Assembly (NCBI GenBank): GCA_028692035.1 | Contig: JAQUYD010000014.1 | Span: 1 to 47,236 of the forward strand | Reading direction: 5' to 3' | DNA from: Oscillospiraceae bacterium | GTDB taxonomy: Bacteria > Bacillota > Clostridia > Oscillospirales > Ruminococcaceae | Length of the DNA: 47,236 nucleotides | Part shown: piece after piece, positions 24,049 to 32,182 of the stretch | How positions within the stretch are numbered: position 1 is the stretch's first letter | Layout: each line of letters begins with the position of its first letter | The notes under the pieces: model-generated | Told to the model about the DNA's origin: nothing | What the model saw: only the letters and a program-made list of their open reading frames with translations | Databases searched by the model: none | Position numbers and translations under genes: made by a program

Positions 24049-25473
24049 TCATTTCAACGCGCCAATTGCGTCACTGATGGTTTTTTCGTAGGCTTCCCGC
24101 CCATATTTGTCCACTTCGGCTTTGTTTTTTTCCTCGTGGGTCAGGCACCCAGCGCCACCAATGCAGCCGCCGACGCAAGCCATCCCCTCGATAAAATTTC
24201 CGGGCAGCACATTTTTAGACGCCTTCAAAAGTGCCATGCGGCAAGCCTCGATCCCATCGCAGGCCACCGGTTTGGCCTCAAAGTCCAGATTCTGTTCCTT
24301 GAGCGCCTGGGCCACCGCATCGGACAGGCCGCCGGAACGGGCAAAAATCCGCCCATAATAAGAGGCGTTGTCCAGCACGTCCTCCTCCAGCTGCGAGATT
24401 TCCATGTCCCGGCTGTCAAACAGGGCTTGCAGCTCCTCAAAGGTCAGTACGCTGTCGATGTAAGGTGAGACACTTTCCTTTTGGAACTCCATCTTTTTTG
24501 CGGTGCAGGGCCCGATGAACACAATTTTCGCCATGGGGTCAACGCCCTTGATATACTGGCCGATGGCCGCCATCGGGGACAGATTGTGGGATATATGCCC
24601 CTCCATCTGGGGGAACTTTTTATGGATGTAGTCCACAAACGCGGGACAGCAGGAACTGGTCAAAAAGCCCTTTTCCGCCAGCTCTGCCGCCTCGGCATAC
24701 GCGACCATATCAGCGCCCAAAGCCGCCTCTACCACGCTGTGGAAGCCCAACTTTTTGATGGCGGCGACCACCTGCCCCAGCTTGGCATAGGAAAACTGGC
24801 TGGAAATAGACGGCGCCACCACCGCGTAGACCTTGCGCGCCGGGTCTTTTTCGCTTTCCTTGAGCATTTTCACTACATCGACGATGAAGGATTTGTCCGC
24901 AACCGCCCCCCATGGGCACATGTACACGCAGGCGCCGCAGGAGATACACTTGCTATTATCAATCTGCGCGGCCTTGGATTCGGCGCTGGTGGAAATGGCA
25001 TCCACCTTGCAAGCGCTTTCGCAGGGGCGGCGCTTATTGATGATGGCGCTATAAGGACATACCTTGGCACAGCGCCCGCAATTGACGCATTTTTCTTTGT
25101 CGATATGGGCTTTCTGATGTTCGTCAAAGGTGATGGCGCCCCGGGGGCAGACATCCTCGCAGCGGTGGGCCAAACAGCCCCGGCAGGATTCGGTCACCTC
25201 ATAGCCGCCCATGGGGCATTCATCGCAGGCGATGTCAATGACCTCGATGACGTTGGGATTCTCTTTGTACCCGCCCATCGCCATATGGATGCGCTCGTTG
25301 ACGATGGCCCGCTCTTTGTAAACGCAACAGCGCATCGTAGGCTCGTTACCCGGCACAATCGTGTAGGGGATGTCAATGTAAGCGTCCATCAGCCGGTCTT
25401 CAAAGGCATGGCGGGCAACCTCTCGCAGGACCTTATATTTTAAGTATTGTACCTTGGTATCGAATTTTCTCAT
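24049..25473 (-). CDS. [FeFe] hydrogenase, group B-like, with extra ferredoxin clusters
   Basis: The 474-residue protein has an N-terminal iron-sulfur part (about 80-195) with CDECP, CRGCLAHRCEDVCP, CVNCGRCAKVCP and CISCGACVYMCP. The H-cluster domain is C-terminal, and its three signatures are present: L1 as TSSCCPAF, L2 as PCTAKKMEF and L3 as MACVGGCIGGAGC. These supply the four cysteines of the H cluster. It probably exchanges electrons between ferredoxin and protons/H2 in the cytoplasm. Group B enzymes are poorly characterised. The ATG at 25473 lies 6 bases after AAGGGGG and fits better than the in-frame ATG at 25479. It is the last gene of the adhE-hydrogenase operon. Confidence 0.88.
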   Translation of the reverse strand: MRKFDTKVQYLKYKVLREVARHAFEDRLMDAYIDIPYTIVPGNEPTMRCCVYKERAIVNERIHMAMGGYKENPNVIEVIDIACDECPMGGYEVTESCRGCLAHRCEDVCPRGAITFDEHQKAHIDKEKCVNCGRCAKVCPYSAIINKRRPCESACKVDAISTSAESKAAQIDNSKCISCGACVYMCPWGAVADKSFIVDVVKMLKESEKDPARKVYAVVAPSISSQFSYAKLGQVVAAIKKLGFHSVVEAALGADMVAYAEAAELAEKGFLTSSCCPAFVDYIHKKFPQMEGHISHNLSPMAAIGQYIKGVDPMAKIVFIGPCTAKKMEFQKESVSPYIDSVLTFEELQALFDSRDMEISQLEEDVLDNASYYGRIFARSGGLSDAVAQALKEQNLDFEAKPVACDGIEACRMALLKASKNVLPGNFIEGMACVGGCIGGAGCLTHEEKNKAEVDKYGREAYEKTISDAIGALK

Positions 25474-25484
25474 ACCCATCCCCC

Positions 25485-26657
25485 TTAAAAATAACTCACC
25501 TTAATGCGCTTGCCCATCTGCTTCAGCGCGTCGGACAGCTCGTCTACCAGCCGCATTTTAATGCTGAAATTGATCGGCAGGTCCGGATTCTGGTGGGCAG
25601 GATTCACCGCCCGGCCCACATAAAAATTGATGTCGGTAGCCTCTTCAAACAGCAGCCTGGAAATCTGCGACGCGCCGTCTTGCTTGTAGCTCCATTTCGA
25701 ATAGTCCTCGTTGTCCGCAAGGTAGCTTTTGGCATAGGACAAAACCCGGTTGATGGTGATGACCCCCTCGGTCACCAGATCCACCCCTTCAATGGCCGCA
25801 GTCGGGGGAATTTCCGGATCCAGATACCCCAGATTCGGCTGCACTGTCTTGTGCAAAAAGCGGGCTGCCACCATTGAGGTGGTGCCGCCGCAGACAATGT
25901 GCTTTCCCTCTTTGGAAAAGAACAACCCCATCATTTTTTCATCGTCCGCCTGGTCGGTGGGCGGGCCGATCATCAGGTTCACCTGCCGGCGCTGCCGCAC
26001 CTTCATCACGCTGACAGTCGTATCGTCCCCGGGCTGATAGCCGTAAAGCTTATTGCACTCGTCCAGCAGGATGGTGGCCAGCGTTTTGGCGGTGAAATCC
26101 TTGTCATATATCATCTCCATAAACTCGACGATATTTTCCCGCTGCCAGCCAAAATTCAAGGACATCCCCACCCCCGCGTGGATCGCGCCGTCGCTGGTGG
26201 TAATGAAGGTATCGTTCTCCTGCAATTTGATTTTGGATTTGTAAATGGTCTTTCCGCCCAGCTCCATTGCGGTCTTGTCATAGTCAAGGCTTTTTCCGTC
26301 CCGCAGCAGGATGACCAGCGGATTATCGTACTGGATCAGCTCTGCGTATTCATTATGCTCAATCCGGATAATGGTAAAGGTGGAGTAGGCGACCTTGCGG
26401 ACCTCGCACACCGGCAACGTATCCGCAATGGTCTCTACACAGTTTTCAAGCGTCATGTTGCTGGCCATCATGGTGGAGATGATTTTGGCGGTCAGGGTGG
26501 AGAGGATGTTTGCTTTAACCCCGCTGCCCAGCCCGTCGGCTAAAACCATCACCACCGAATCGGCGGACGGCTCCACGATCTGCACCCGGTCGCCGCACAA
26601 CTGCTCGCCGTGCTTGTTGATGCTGCGCCAACCCAAGTCTACACAAAGATTATTCAT
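25485..26657 (-). CDS. PP2C/SpoIIE-type serine/threonine phosphatase
   Basis: The 390-residue protein has a SpoIIE-like phosphatase domain at about 1-220. Metal-binding Asp residues lie in LADGLGSGVKAN, TSDGAIHAGVG and PGDDTTVSVMKV. The remaining 170 residues form a separate domain with a Gly-rich segment (GKHIVCGGTTSMVAARFL) and no recognised motif. There are no membrane helices, so it is not SpoIIE itself. Its start overlaps the end of the sensory hydrogenase by 8 bases, and the next gene is a hydrogenase. PP2C phosphatases are known neighbours of sensory [FeFe] hydrogenases. The likely job is to turn a hydrogen or redox signal into dephosphorylation of an unknown target. Confidence 0.85.
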   Translation of the reverse strand: MNNLCVDLGWRSINKHGEQLCGDRVQIVEPSADSVVMVLADGLGSGVKANILSTLTAKIISTMMASNMTLENCVETIADTLPVCEVRKVAYSTFTIIRIEHNEYAELIQYDNPLVILLRDGKSLDYDKTAMELGGKTIYKSKIKLQENDTFITTSDGAIHAGVGMSLNFGWQRENIVEFMEMIYDKDFTAKTLATILLDECNKLYGYQPGDDTTVSVMKVRQRRQVNLMIGPPTDQADDEKMMGLFFSKEGKHIVCGGTTSMVAARFLHKTVQPNLGYLDPEIPPTAAIEGVDLVTEGVITINRVLSYAKSYLADNEDYSKWSYKQDGASQISRLLFEEATDINFYVGRAVNPAHQNPDLPINFSIKMRLVDELSDALKQMGKRIKVSYF

Positions 26658-28326
26658 CGCTTAGGTACTCCTTCAGGTTGGTCAGCGCAATTTTGGTCTC
26701 GGCGGTCGTTTCACCCAAAAGCGACGCGATTTCCTGCACAATCCGCATCTGCTTGGCAACCACCTGGTCGGTGATCTCCACCGTCTGTTTGCGCACATTC
26801 TCTTTCTGCGCCCGCTGGTTTTCTTCGTCGGTGATATCCCGCATCAGCACCAGCAGAACCCGGTAGCTTTTATCGTAAACAACAGTCATTTCCACATATT
26901 TCTGGTATTCGGCCAAAAACATCCGCTTATCCCGCACATCGCGGCCGGTTTGGATCACTTCAAAAAAGATCTGGGGATCCAGCACCCGTACCACCTGGTC
27001 GCCCATAATGTCCGACGGGCGGGCCAGGCGCAGGATTTCGCAAGCGGCGCCGTTGATCTGCTGCACCTCCAGCGATTCGCTGAGCACAATGATACCGTTG
27101 GGCGAATTGCGGATAATCGTATCGGAGAAGGTCTCCGCCTTTTCTTTGAGGTAGGGCAGGCACATGGTCAAATCCGCTTTGCCCCAATAAACGGCAACCG
27201 CCTTTTCCCGGCAGGTATCGTAACCGCAACTGCCGCAGTTGAGCTCGTCCGCTGGGGAGGTTTTGCCCATCTGCCGTAGGATTTCCTCAATGGCGCGGCT
27301 GCCGGGCATCTGCCGGTTTAGCCCCAGATACGGGATTTCTTTTTGCAAGGATTCTTTGGGTTCTTCCACCACAAAATCCGCCTTACCCGCATACCGATCC
27401 ACCGCCAAAAAATCGCTGACCGGCGAGCGATGGGTCCTTTCCATCACCGGTCCGCCGACACAGCTGCCGGCGCAGGCGCTCATTTCAATAAAGCAATTGG
27501 ATAAGGTTCCATCCATGATCTCTTTCAGAGCGTGGATGCAGTTTTCTGTCCCGTCGATGGTCAGGCGGCTGTAGCTGCCCTGTTCGTCCCAATCCATCGT
27601 GCGCAGAATCCCGCCGGAGGTGGGGAACAGCCGGGCGCGGCTCTCCTCATTTTTTTCCTGCTCCGGCTCGGGCGCAACCTGCTCCCCTGCCATCCACTGG
27701 GTCAATTCCTCAAAGGTCAGCACACAGTCTACAATGCCACTATAGGTTTCCGCTTCTGCCTTTTTGGAGATGCACGGGCCAATGAACACCGTTTTCGCCT
27801 CAGGGTGCTGTTCCTTGATCCGGCGGCAGTGGGCCAGCATAGGCGATTCCACCTTGGCCAGATAAGGCAACGCCTCCGGATAATATTTCTGGATCAACAG
27901 GTTCACCGAATGGCAGCAGGAGGAAATGATCACTTCCTGTTTGCCCTCCCGTACCAGCCGTTCATATTCCCGCTTGACCAGCGTGGCGCCGACGGCGGTT
28001 TCTTCCACCGCCGCAAATCCTAACTTTTGCAGCGCTTTTTCCATGGAACCAATGCCCACACTGGGATAATTTGCCACAAAGGAAGGCGCCAAGCTCACAT
28101 ACACAGGCGCGCCGGACGCAATCAGCGCCCGGGCGGCCTCTGTGTCGTTGCGGATCTCTTTCGCGTTTTGTGGACAGTTGACAAAGCACTGCCCGCACAG
28201 GATACATTCGTCGTCCACAATATTGGCCTGGTGGCTGGAAAACTTGATGGACTTGACCGGGCAGTGCCGGATACACTTGTAGCAGTTTTTACAATTGGAT
28301 TTTTTCAGCTTCAGGTATCTGGTCAT
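26650..28326 (-). CDS. Sensory [FeFe] hydrogenase with PAS domain (HydS/HsfB type)
   Basis: The 558-residue protein starts with two [4Fe-4S] motifs (CKNCYKCIRHCP, CILCGQCFVNCP). An H-cluster domain follows with divergent signatures: SSCCHSVN, GPCISKKAE and SACAGSCVGGP. Next come a four-Cys cluster motif (NCGSCGYDTC, about 370) and a PAS domain (about 405-510). A C-terminal helical tail of the coiled-coil type ends the protein. The changed L1 and L3 motifs and the PAS domain are features of sensory hydrogenases rather than production enzymes. It has no kinase or cyclase output; the PP2C gene that overlaps its end is the probable output. The ATG at 28326 is preferred, but a GTG at 28332 is also possible. 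Confidence 0.87.
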   Translation of the reverse strand: MTRYLKLKKSNCKNCYKCIRHCPVKSIKFSSHQANIVDDECILCGQCFVNCPQNAKEIRNDTEAARALIASGAPVYVSLAPSFVANYPSVGIGSMEKALQKLGFAAVEETAVGATLVKREYERLVREGKQEVIISSCCHSVNLLIQKYYPEALPYLAKVESPMLAHCRRIKEQHPEAKTVFIGPCISKKAEAETYSGIVDCVLTFEELTQWMAGEQVAPEPEQEKNEESRARLFPTSGGILRTMDWDEQGSYSRLTIDGTENCIHALKEIMDGTLSNCFIEMSACAGSCVGGPVMERTHRSPVSDFLAVDRYAGKADFVVEEPKESLQKEIPYLGLNRQMPGSRAIEEILRQMGKTSPADELNCGSCGYDTCREKAVAVYWGKADLTMCLPYLKEKAETFSDTIIRNSPNGIIVLSESLEVQQINGAACEILRLARPSDIMGDQVVRVLDPQIFFEVIQTGRDVRDKRMFLAEYQKYVEMTVVYDKSYRVLLVLMRDITDEENQRAQKENVRKQTVEITDQVVAKQMRIVQEIASLLGETTAETKIALTNLKEYLSDE

Positions 28327-28333
28327 GCCCACT

Positions 28334-28582
28334 CTACCCCTTTACCGGCGTCAATATGTATTTTTGGAAAATATCCGGGAAGGTTTCCGGCGAAACGCCG
28401 GTCACGATCTCGTCGTCGACCTTGATGGTCACGCCATGGGTGCATTTGCCCAGACAGAACGCGGCACTTAAATTCACCTGGTCGGTAAGGCCGTGGTCCT
28501 CCAGCGCTTTTTTCATCAACTCGATGATCTGGTAGGAACCCTTCAGATGGCAGGAACTGCCTACGCAAACATAGATGTTCAT
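28334..28582 (-). CDS. Thioredoxin-like [2Fe-2S] ferredoxin (NuoE C-terminal type)
   Basis: This 82-residue protein has the fold of the NuoE/HydC [2Fe-2S] domain. The ligands are Cys6 and Cys11 in CVGSSCHLKGS and two Cys in CLGKCTHG (about 43 and 47). Small proteins of this type pass electrons to or from hydrogenases. It begins 12 bases after adhE and ends 7 bases before the sensory hydrogenase. It is therefore likely to serve one of the hydrogenases in this operon. GAGGAGA precedes the ATG. Confidence 0.87.
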   Translation of the reverse strand: MNIYVCVGSSCHLKGSYQIIELMKKALEDHGLTDQVNLSAAFCLGKCTHGVTIKVDDEIVTGVSPETFPDIFQKYILTPVKG

Positions 28583-28594
28583 TGCATCGTCTCC

Positions 28595-31219
28595 TCATTC
28601 TCCGTAATATGCCTTGCGATAGATTTCGGCCATCTCGCTGACCAGCGGATACCGGGGGTTGGCCGTGGTGCACTGATCCTCGAACGCCCGCTCGGACAGG
28701 CCGGGCAGCGCTTCCATAAAGGCTTTCTCGTCCACGCCGCATTCCTGAATGCTCATGGGGACGTTCATCTCCTTCATCAAATCGCGGATGGCCTGGATCA
28801 AATTGGCGATCTGTTCCTCCTGGGTTTTGCCGCCCAGGCCCAGATAGCGGGCGATCTGCGCATAGCGTTTATCTGCTACAAATTTATCATATTTTGGGAA
28901 GATTGTAAACTTCGACGGTTTTTGCGCGTTGTAGGCGATGACGTAGGGCAGCAGCACCGCATTGGCGCGGCCGTGGGGGATGTGGAATTCGCCGCCCAGT
29001 TTGTGGGCCAGCGAATGGTTGATGCCCAAAAATGCATTGGAGAAGGCCATCCCTGCAATGCAGGATGCGTTGTGGACCTTTTCCCTGGCCTCGGTGTCAC
29101 CCGCGTCGCGCCAGCTGCGAGGCAGATAGTCAAAAATCAGCTCAATTGCCTTGATGGCAAGGCCGTCGGTATAATCGGTGGCCATGACCGATACATAGGC
29201 TTCAATGGCATGGGTCAGAACGTCCATGCCGGTGTCCGCCGTAATGGATTTGGGCATGGTGTATACGAACTGCGGATCGATAATGGCCACGTCCGGGGTC
29301 AACTCGTAGTCGGCCAGCGGGTATTTGATATTGCCGTTTTTCTTATCGGTGATAACCGAGAAGGAGGTCACCTCGCTACCGGTGCCGGAGGTAGTGGGAA
29401 TGGCGACCATCTGGGTCTTTTTGCCCAGATTCGGGAAATGGAAGGCCCGCTTGCGGATATCCATAAATTTTAAACGCAGTCCATCAAAGCTGGTCTGGGG
29501 GTTCTCATAGAACAGCCACATGCCCTTCGCCGCATCGATAGCGGAGCCTCCGCCTAATGCGATAATAACGTCCGGCTGGAACGCGTTCATTGCGCGCACG
29601 CCGTTTTGGATCGTCTCTACCGACGGGTCCGGTTCTACCTCGGAGAAAATTTCGCAATGGCAATAGGTGTCGCGCTTTCTCAAATAATAGAGGATCTTGT
29701 CCACATAGCCCAGCTTGACCATCATCGGGTCGGATACGATAAACGCCCGGGAAATGTTGGGCATTACCTGCAAATACTGGACCGAATCCTTCTCAAAATA
29801 AATTTTCGGCGGGACTTTGAACCACTGCATATTGACCCTCCTTTGGGCGATGCGCTTTTTGTTGATCAGGTTGACCGAAGACACATTGGAGGTGGTGGAG
29901 TTGCGGCCGAAGGAGCCGCAACCCAACGTCAAAGAAGGGGTGTTGGTATTATAGATGTCGCCGATGGCGCCCTGGGAGGACGGAGAATTGGCAATCACGC
30001 GGCCTACCTTCATCTCCTCGCCGTACCGGACGCACAGATCATGGTCGTCGCTGTGAATAACCGCAGAATGGCCCAGGCCGCCTAGCTCCAGCATGGCGCG
30101 GGCGTACTGAAAGCCCTGTTTTTCGTCCTCGCAGACAAAATAAGCCAGTACAGGAGAAAGTTTTTCCAAGCTCAGCGGATATTGGCGGGATGGCTCTGGC
30201 AGTGGGGCCAGCAGAATTTTGGTGCCGGCGGGAACGTCCACCCCGGCGTTTTTAGCGATCTCCGCCGCCGGATGGCCGACGATCGCCGGATTGACCGCCA
30301 TCTTCTCCAAGTTGATGACATATTTGGTAACCAGCTCGGTCTCTTTTTTATTCAGAAAATAGCAGTTATTGTCCTTCATGATCTGCTCAAAACGGTCTTT
30401 TACCTCTTTATCTACGATAACTGCCTGTTCGGAGGCGCAGATCATGCCGTTGTCAAAGGTTTTGGAGATGATCAGGTCGGTGCAGGCCCGTTCCAAATCC
30501 ACGTTTTTATTGATGTAGCAGGGTACGTTGCCAGGGCCCACGCCCAAAGCGGGCTTGCCGGCGCTGTAAGCGGATTTCACCATGCCGGAACCACCGGTAG
30601 CTAAAATCAAGGACACGCCCCGGTGGTTCATCAAAGCGGCGGTCGCCTCCAGCGAGGGGGTCTCGATCCACTGGATGCAGTGCTCCGGCGCACCGGCCTT
30701 TATGGCCGCGTCCCGCAGGATCCGCGCCGCCTCAGCGGAGCACTTTTGAGCCGACGGATGGAATCCAAAGATAATGGGGTTGCGGGTTTTCGCACAGATC
30801 AGGGATTTAAACATGGTGGTAGAGGTGGGATTGGTCACCGGGGTTACGCCCGCCACAACACCCACCGGCTCCGCCACTTCCACATAGCCTTCCATCTCGT
30901 TTTCATCAATCACGCCGACGGTTTTCTGCTTTTTGATGCTATGCCAGATATACTCGGTGGCAAAGATGTTTTTGATAACCTTATCCTCCATTACGCCGCG
31001 GCCGGTTTCCTCATAGGCCATCTTTGCCAGCGCCATATGCTTATCCAAGCCTGCCAGGGTCATGGCGTGGACGATTTGATCCACCTGCTCCTGGTTCAGT
31101 TCCATATACTCCCGTAGGGCTTGCTGGGCATTTTCAACCAGCCGGTCCACCATTTCAAACGTATCCATGGGGACGGTTTTTTCTTCTTTTTTTTCGAATT
31201 TTTTTTCTTGTTGCTGCAT
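28595..31219 (-). CDS. adhE: Bifunctional aldehyde/alcohol dehydrogenase
   Basis: AdhE reduces acetyl-CoA to acetaldehyde and then to ethanol, regenerating two NAD+. The 874-residue protein has the normal two-domain length. The aldehyde dehydrogenase half has its catalytic Cys in DNGMICASEQ. The iron-dependent alcohol dehydrogenase half has GGGSAIDAAK, DTGMDVLTHAIEAYVS and the iron-binding His residues in HSLAHKLGGEFHIPHGRAN. The ATG at 31219 follows AAAGGAGG by 7 bases. The frame extends to 31438, but that part is untranslated leader. It heads the operon with the hydrogenase genes. A Rex box at 31378-31395 overlaps its -10, so induction at high NADH is expected. Confidence 0.96.
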   Translation of the reverse strand: MQQQEKKFEKKEEKTVPMDTFEMVDRLVENAQQALREYMELNQEQVDQIVHAMTLAGLDKHMALAKMAYEETGRGVMEDKVIKNIFATEYIWHSIKKQKTVGVIDENEMEGYVEVAEPVGVVAGVTPVTNPTSTTMFKSLICAKTRNPIIFGFHPSAQKCSAEAARILRDAAIKAGAPEHCIQWIETPSLEATAALMNHRGVSLILATGGSGMVKSAYSAGKPALGVGPGNVPCYINKNVDLERACTDLIISKTFDNGMICASEQAVIVDKEVKDRFEQIMKDNNCYFLNKKETELVTKYVINLEKMAVNPAIVGHPAAEIAKNAGVDVPAGTKILLAPLPEPSRQYPLSLEKLSPVLAYFVCEDEKQGFQYARAMLELGGLGHSAVIHSDDHDLCVRYGEEMKVGRVIANSPSSQGAIGDIYNTNTPSLTLGCGSFGRNSTTSNVSSVNLINKKRIAQRRVNMQWFKVPPKIYFEKDSVQYLQVMPNISRAFIVSDPMMVKLGYVDKILYYLRKRDTYCHCEIFSEVEPDPSVETIQNGVRAMNAFQPDVIIALGGGSAIDAAKGMWLFYENPQTSFDGLRLKFMDIRKRAFHFPNLGKKTQMVAIPTTSGTGSEVTSFSVITDKKNGNIKYPLADYELTPDVAIIDPQFVYTMPKSITADTGMDVLTHAIEAYVSVMATDYTDGLAIKAIELIFDYLPRSWRDAGDTEAREKVHNASCIAGMAFSNAFLGINHSLAHKLGGEFHIPHGRANAVLLPYVIAYNAQKPSKFTIFPKYDKFVADKRYAQIARYLGLGGKTQEEQIANLIQAIRDLMKEMNVPMSIQECGVDEKAFMEALPGLSERAFEDQCTTANPRYPLVSEMAEIYRKAYYGE

Positions 31220-31377
31220 ATGAATGCCTCCTTTGCGTTTGCCCGGTCCGGGAAATCCCCCTCTGCCGGATCCTGTCCCGATCTCATACCCATCCATTCC
31301 GCTGCAAGGTTTTTTGCGCGGCAAAGTTTTTCTAGAAAGTCCTCCTTTTTTCCCGTTGGACAAAAGGTTTTCTTTCT

Positions 31378-31395
31378 TTGTTATTATTTTAACAA
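31378..31395. promoter_or_regulatory. Rex operator upstream of adhE
   Basis: TTGTTATTATTTTAACAA matches the Rex consensus TTGTTAA-N4-TTAACAA at 13 of 14 positions. Rex represses fermentation genes and leaves DNA when NADH is high. The rex gene itself is not in the window. Confidence 0.8.
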
Positions 31396-31415
31396 ATTTA
31401 TTTTTCCCTGTGTAA
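31386..31415 (-). promoter_or_regulatory. Promoter of the adhE-hydrogenase operon
   Basis: On the minus strand TTACAC (31410-31415), 18 bases, TAAAAT (31386-31391). The -10 lies within the Rex box, which explains how Rex would block it. Confidence 0.6.
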
Positions 31416-31538
31416 TCTATAATTGATATGGCGCCCATATATTTTTTTACATGTCAGCCATGCTTTCACAACAATCGCTTCCTTTGCCTTTCCCTTCTGT
31501 GCGGCCAACCTTTTGCCCATAAACGGCAACTAGGACGA

Positions 31539-31568
31539 TTGACAAAAAGCCGTTAGATCTATTATTAT
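31539..31568 (+). promoter_or_regulatory. Promoter of the TetR-ligase operon
   Basis: TTGACA (31539-31544), 18 bases, TATTAT (31563-31568). Confidence 0.65.
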
Positions 31569-31581
31569 ATACTAAACGATA

Positions 31582-31597
31582 TATATCAATTGATATA
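31582..31597. promoter_or_regulatory. 16-bp palindrome, probable TetR operator
   Basis: TATATCAATTGATATA is a perfect palindrome. It lies just after the -10 and 12 bases before the TetR start, the usual place for an autoregulatory site. Confidence 0.6.
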
Positions 31598-31609
31598 AGG
31601 GGATTTTTC

Positions 31610-32182
31610 ATGCCGCCAAAACAAAGAATCACAAAAGAAATCCTGTTGGAGCACGCCTTTCAAATAGCGGGAACGGACGGGATTTCCGCCGTGACTTCCC
31701 GAAGCGTTGCAAAATCCGCCGGTTGTTCAATACAGCCGGTGTTCAGCCAATTCCCCACAATGGAGCAACTGCGCCAAGCTACTTTTGATTTTGCGTGCGG
31801 CAAGTTTATGGACGAGGTCTTGGATTTTGAAAAACAGCCCGGTTTTTTTGAGAACATAGTCCTTTGGACAATTGACCTTGCCAGAAACCGGCCGCACCTT
31901 TACCGGTTGCTGTATTTATCGGGAGGATTCCAGGGCAAAACATTTGTCGATGCCATGATGCGCTACGAAAGCAATCAAAAAATCATTGCCCGCATGGCAA
32001 CGCGTTACGGATTAAGGGCGGAGAGCTGCAAAGATATTCTGATGCGCAGCTGCTTGTTTCTTTTGGGCATTGGAACAATGATCTGTGAAAACCACATCTC
32101 CTATACAAATGAGCAGGTTCTCGGCATGGTCAAGCAGACCGTTGCAGATATGGTACAGGGCGCAAAGCGGGGGACACTATGA
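31610..32182 (+). CDS. TetR-family transcriptional regulator
   Basis: The 190-residue protein has an N-terminal TetR-type helix-turn-helix (ITKEILLEHAFQIAGTDGISAVTSRSVAKSAGCSIQPVF, about 7-45). The C-terminal ligand domain is helical and unassigned. It overlaps the next gene by four bases (ATGA), so the two are co-transcribed. A palindrome at 31582-31597 suggests that it represses its own operon. The ligand is unknown but may be related to the substrate of the ligase next door. Composition is somewhat more A+T-rich than the flanking host genes. Confidence 0.87.
   Translation: MPPKQRITKEILLEHAFQIAGTDGISAVTSRSVAKSAGCSIQPVFSQFPTMEQLRQATFDFACGKFMDEVLDFEKQPGFFENIVLWTIDLARNRPHLYRLLYLSGGFQGKTFVDAMMRYESNQKIIARMATRYGLRAESCKDILMRSCLFLLGIGTMICENHISYTNEQVLGMVKQTVADMVQGAKRGTL

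Larger units (their letters stand above)
31220..31609. other. Divergent regulatory region between adhE and tetR-like gene
   Basis: These 390 bases hold no gene. They contain the adhE leader (31220-31375), the Rex box and adhE promoter (31378-31415), an undefined stretch (31416-31538), and the TetR gene promoter and palindrome (31539-31597). Confidence 0.6.

Noticed and set aside
28493-29473. A 326-codon plus-strand frame opposite adhE.
   Set aside because: It is a shadow of the conserved adhE coding sequence without a ribosome site or known domain.
31220-31438. A 73-codon N-terminal extension of adhE.
   Set aside because: The extension covers the Rex box and promoter, and the ATG at 31219 has an ideal ribosome site.
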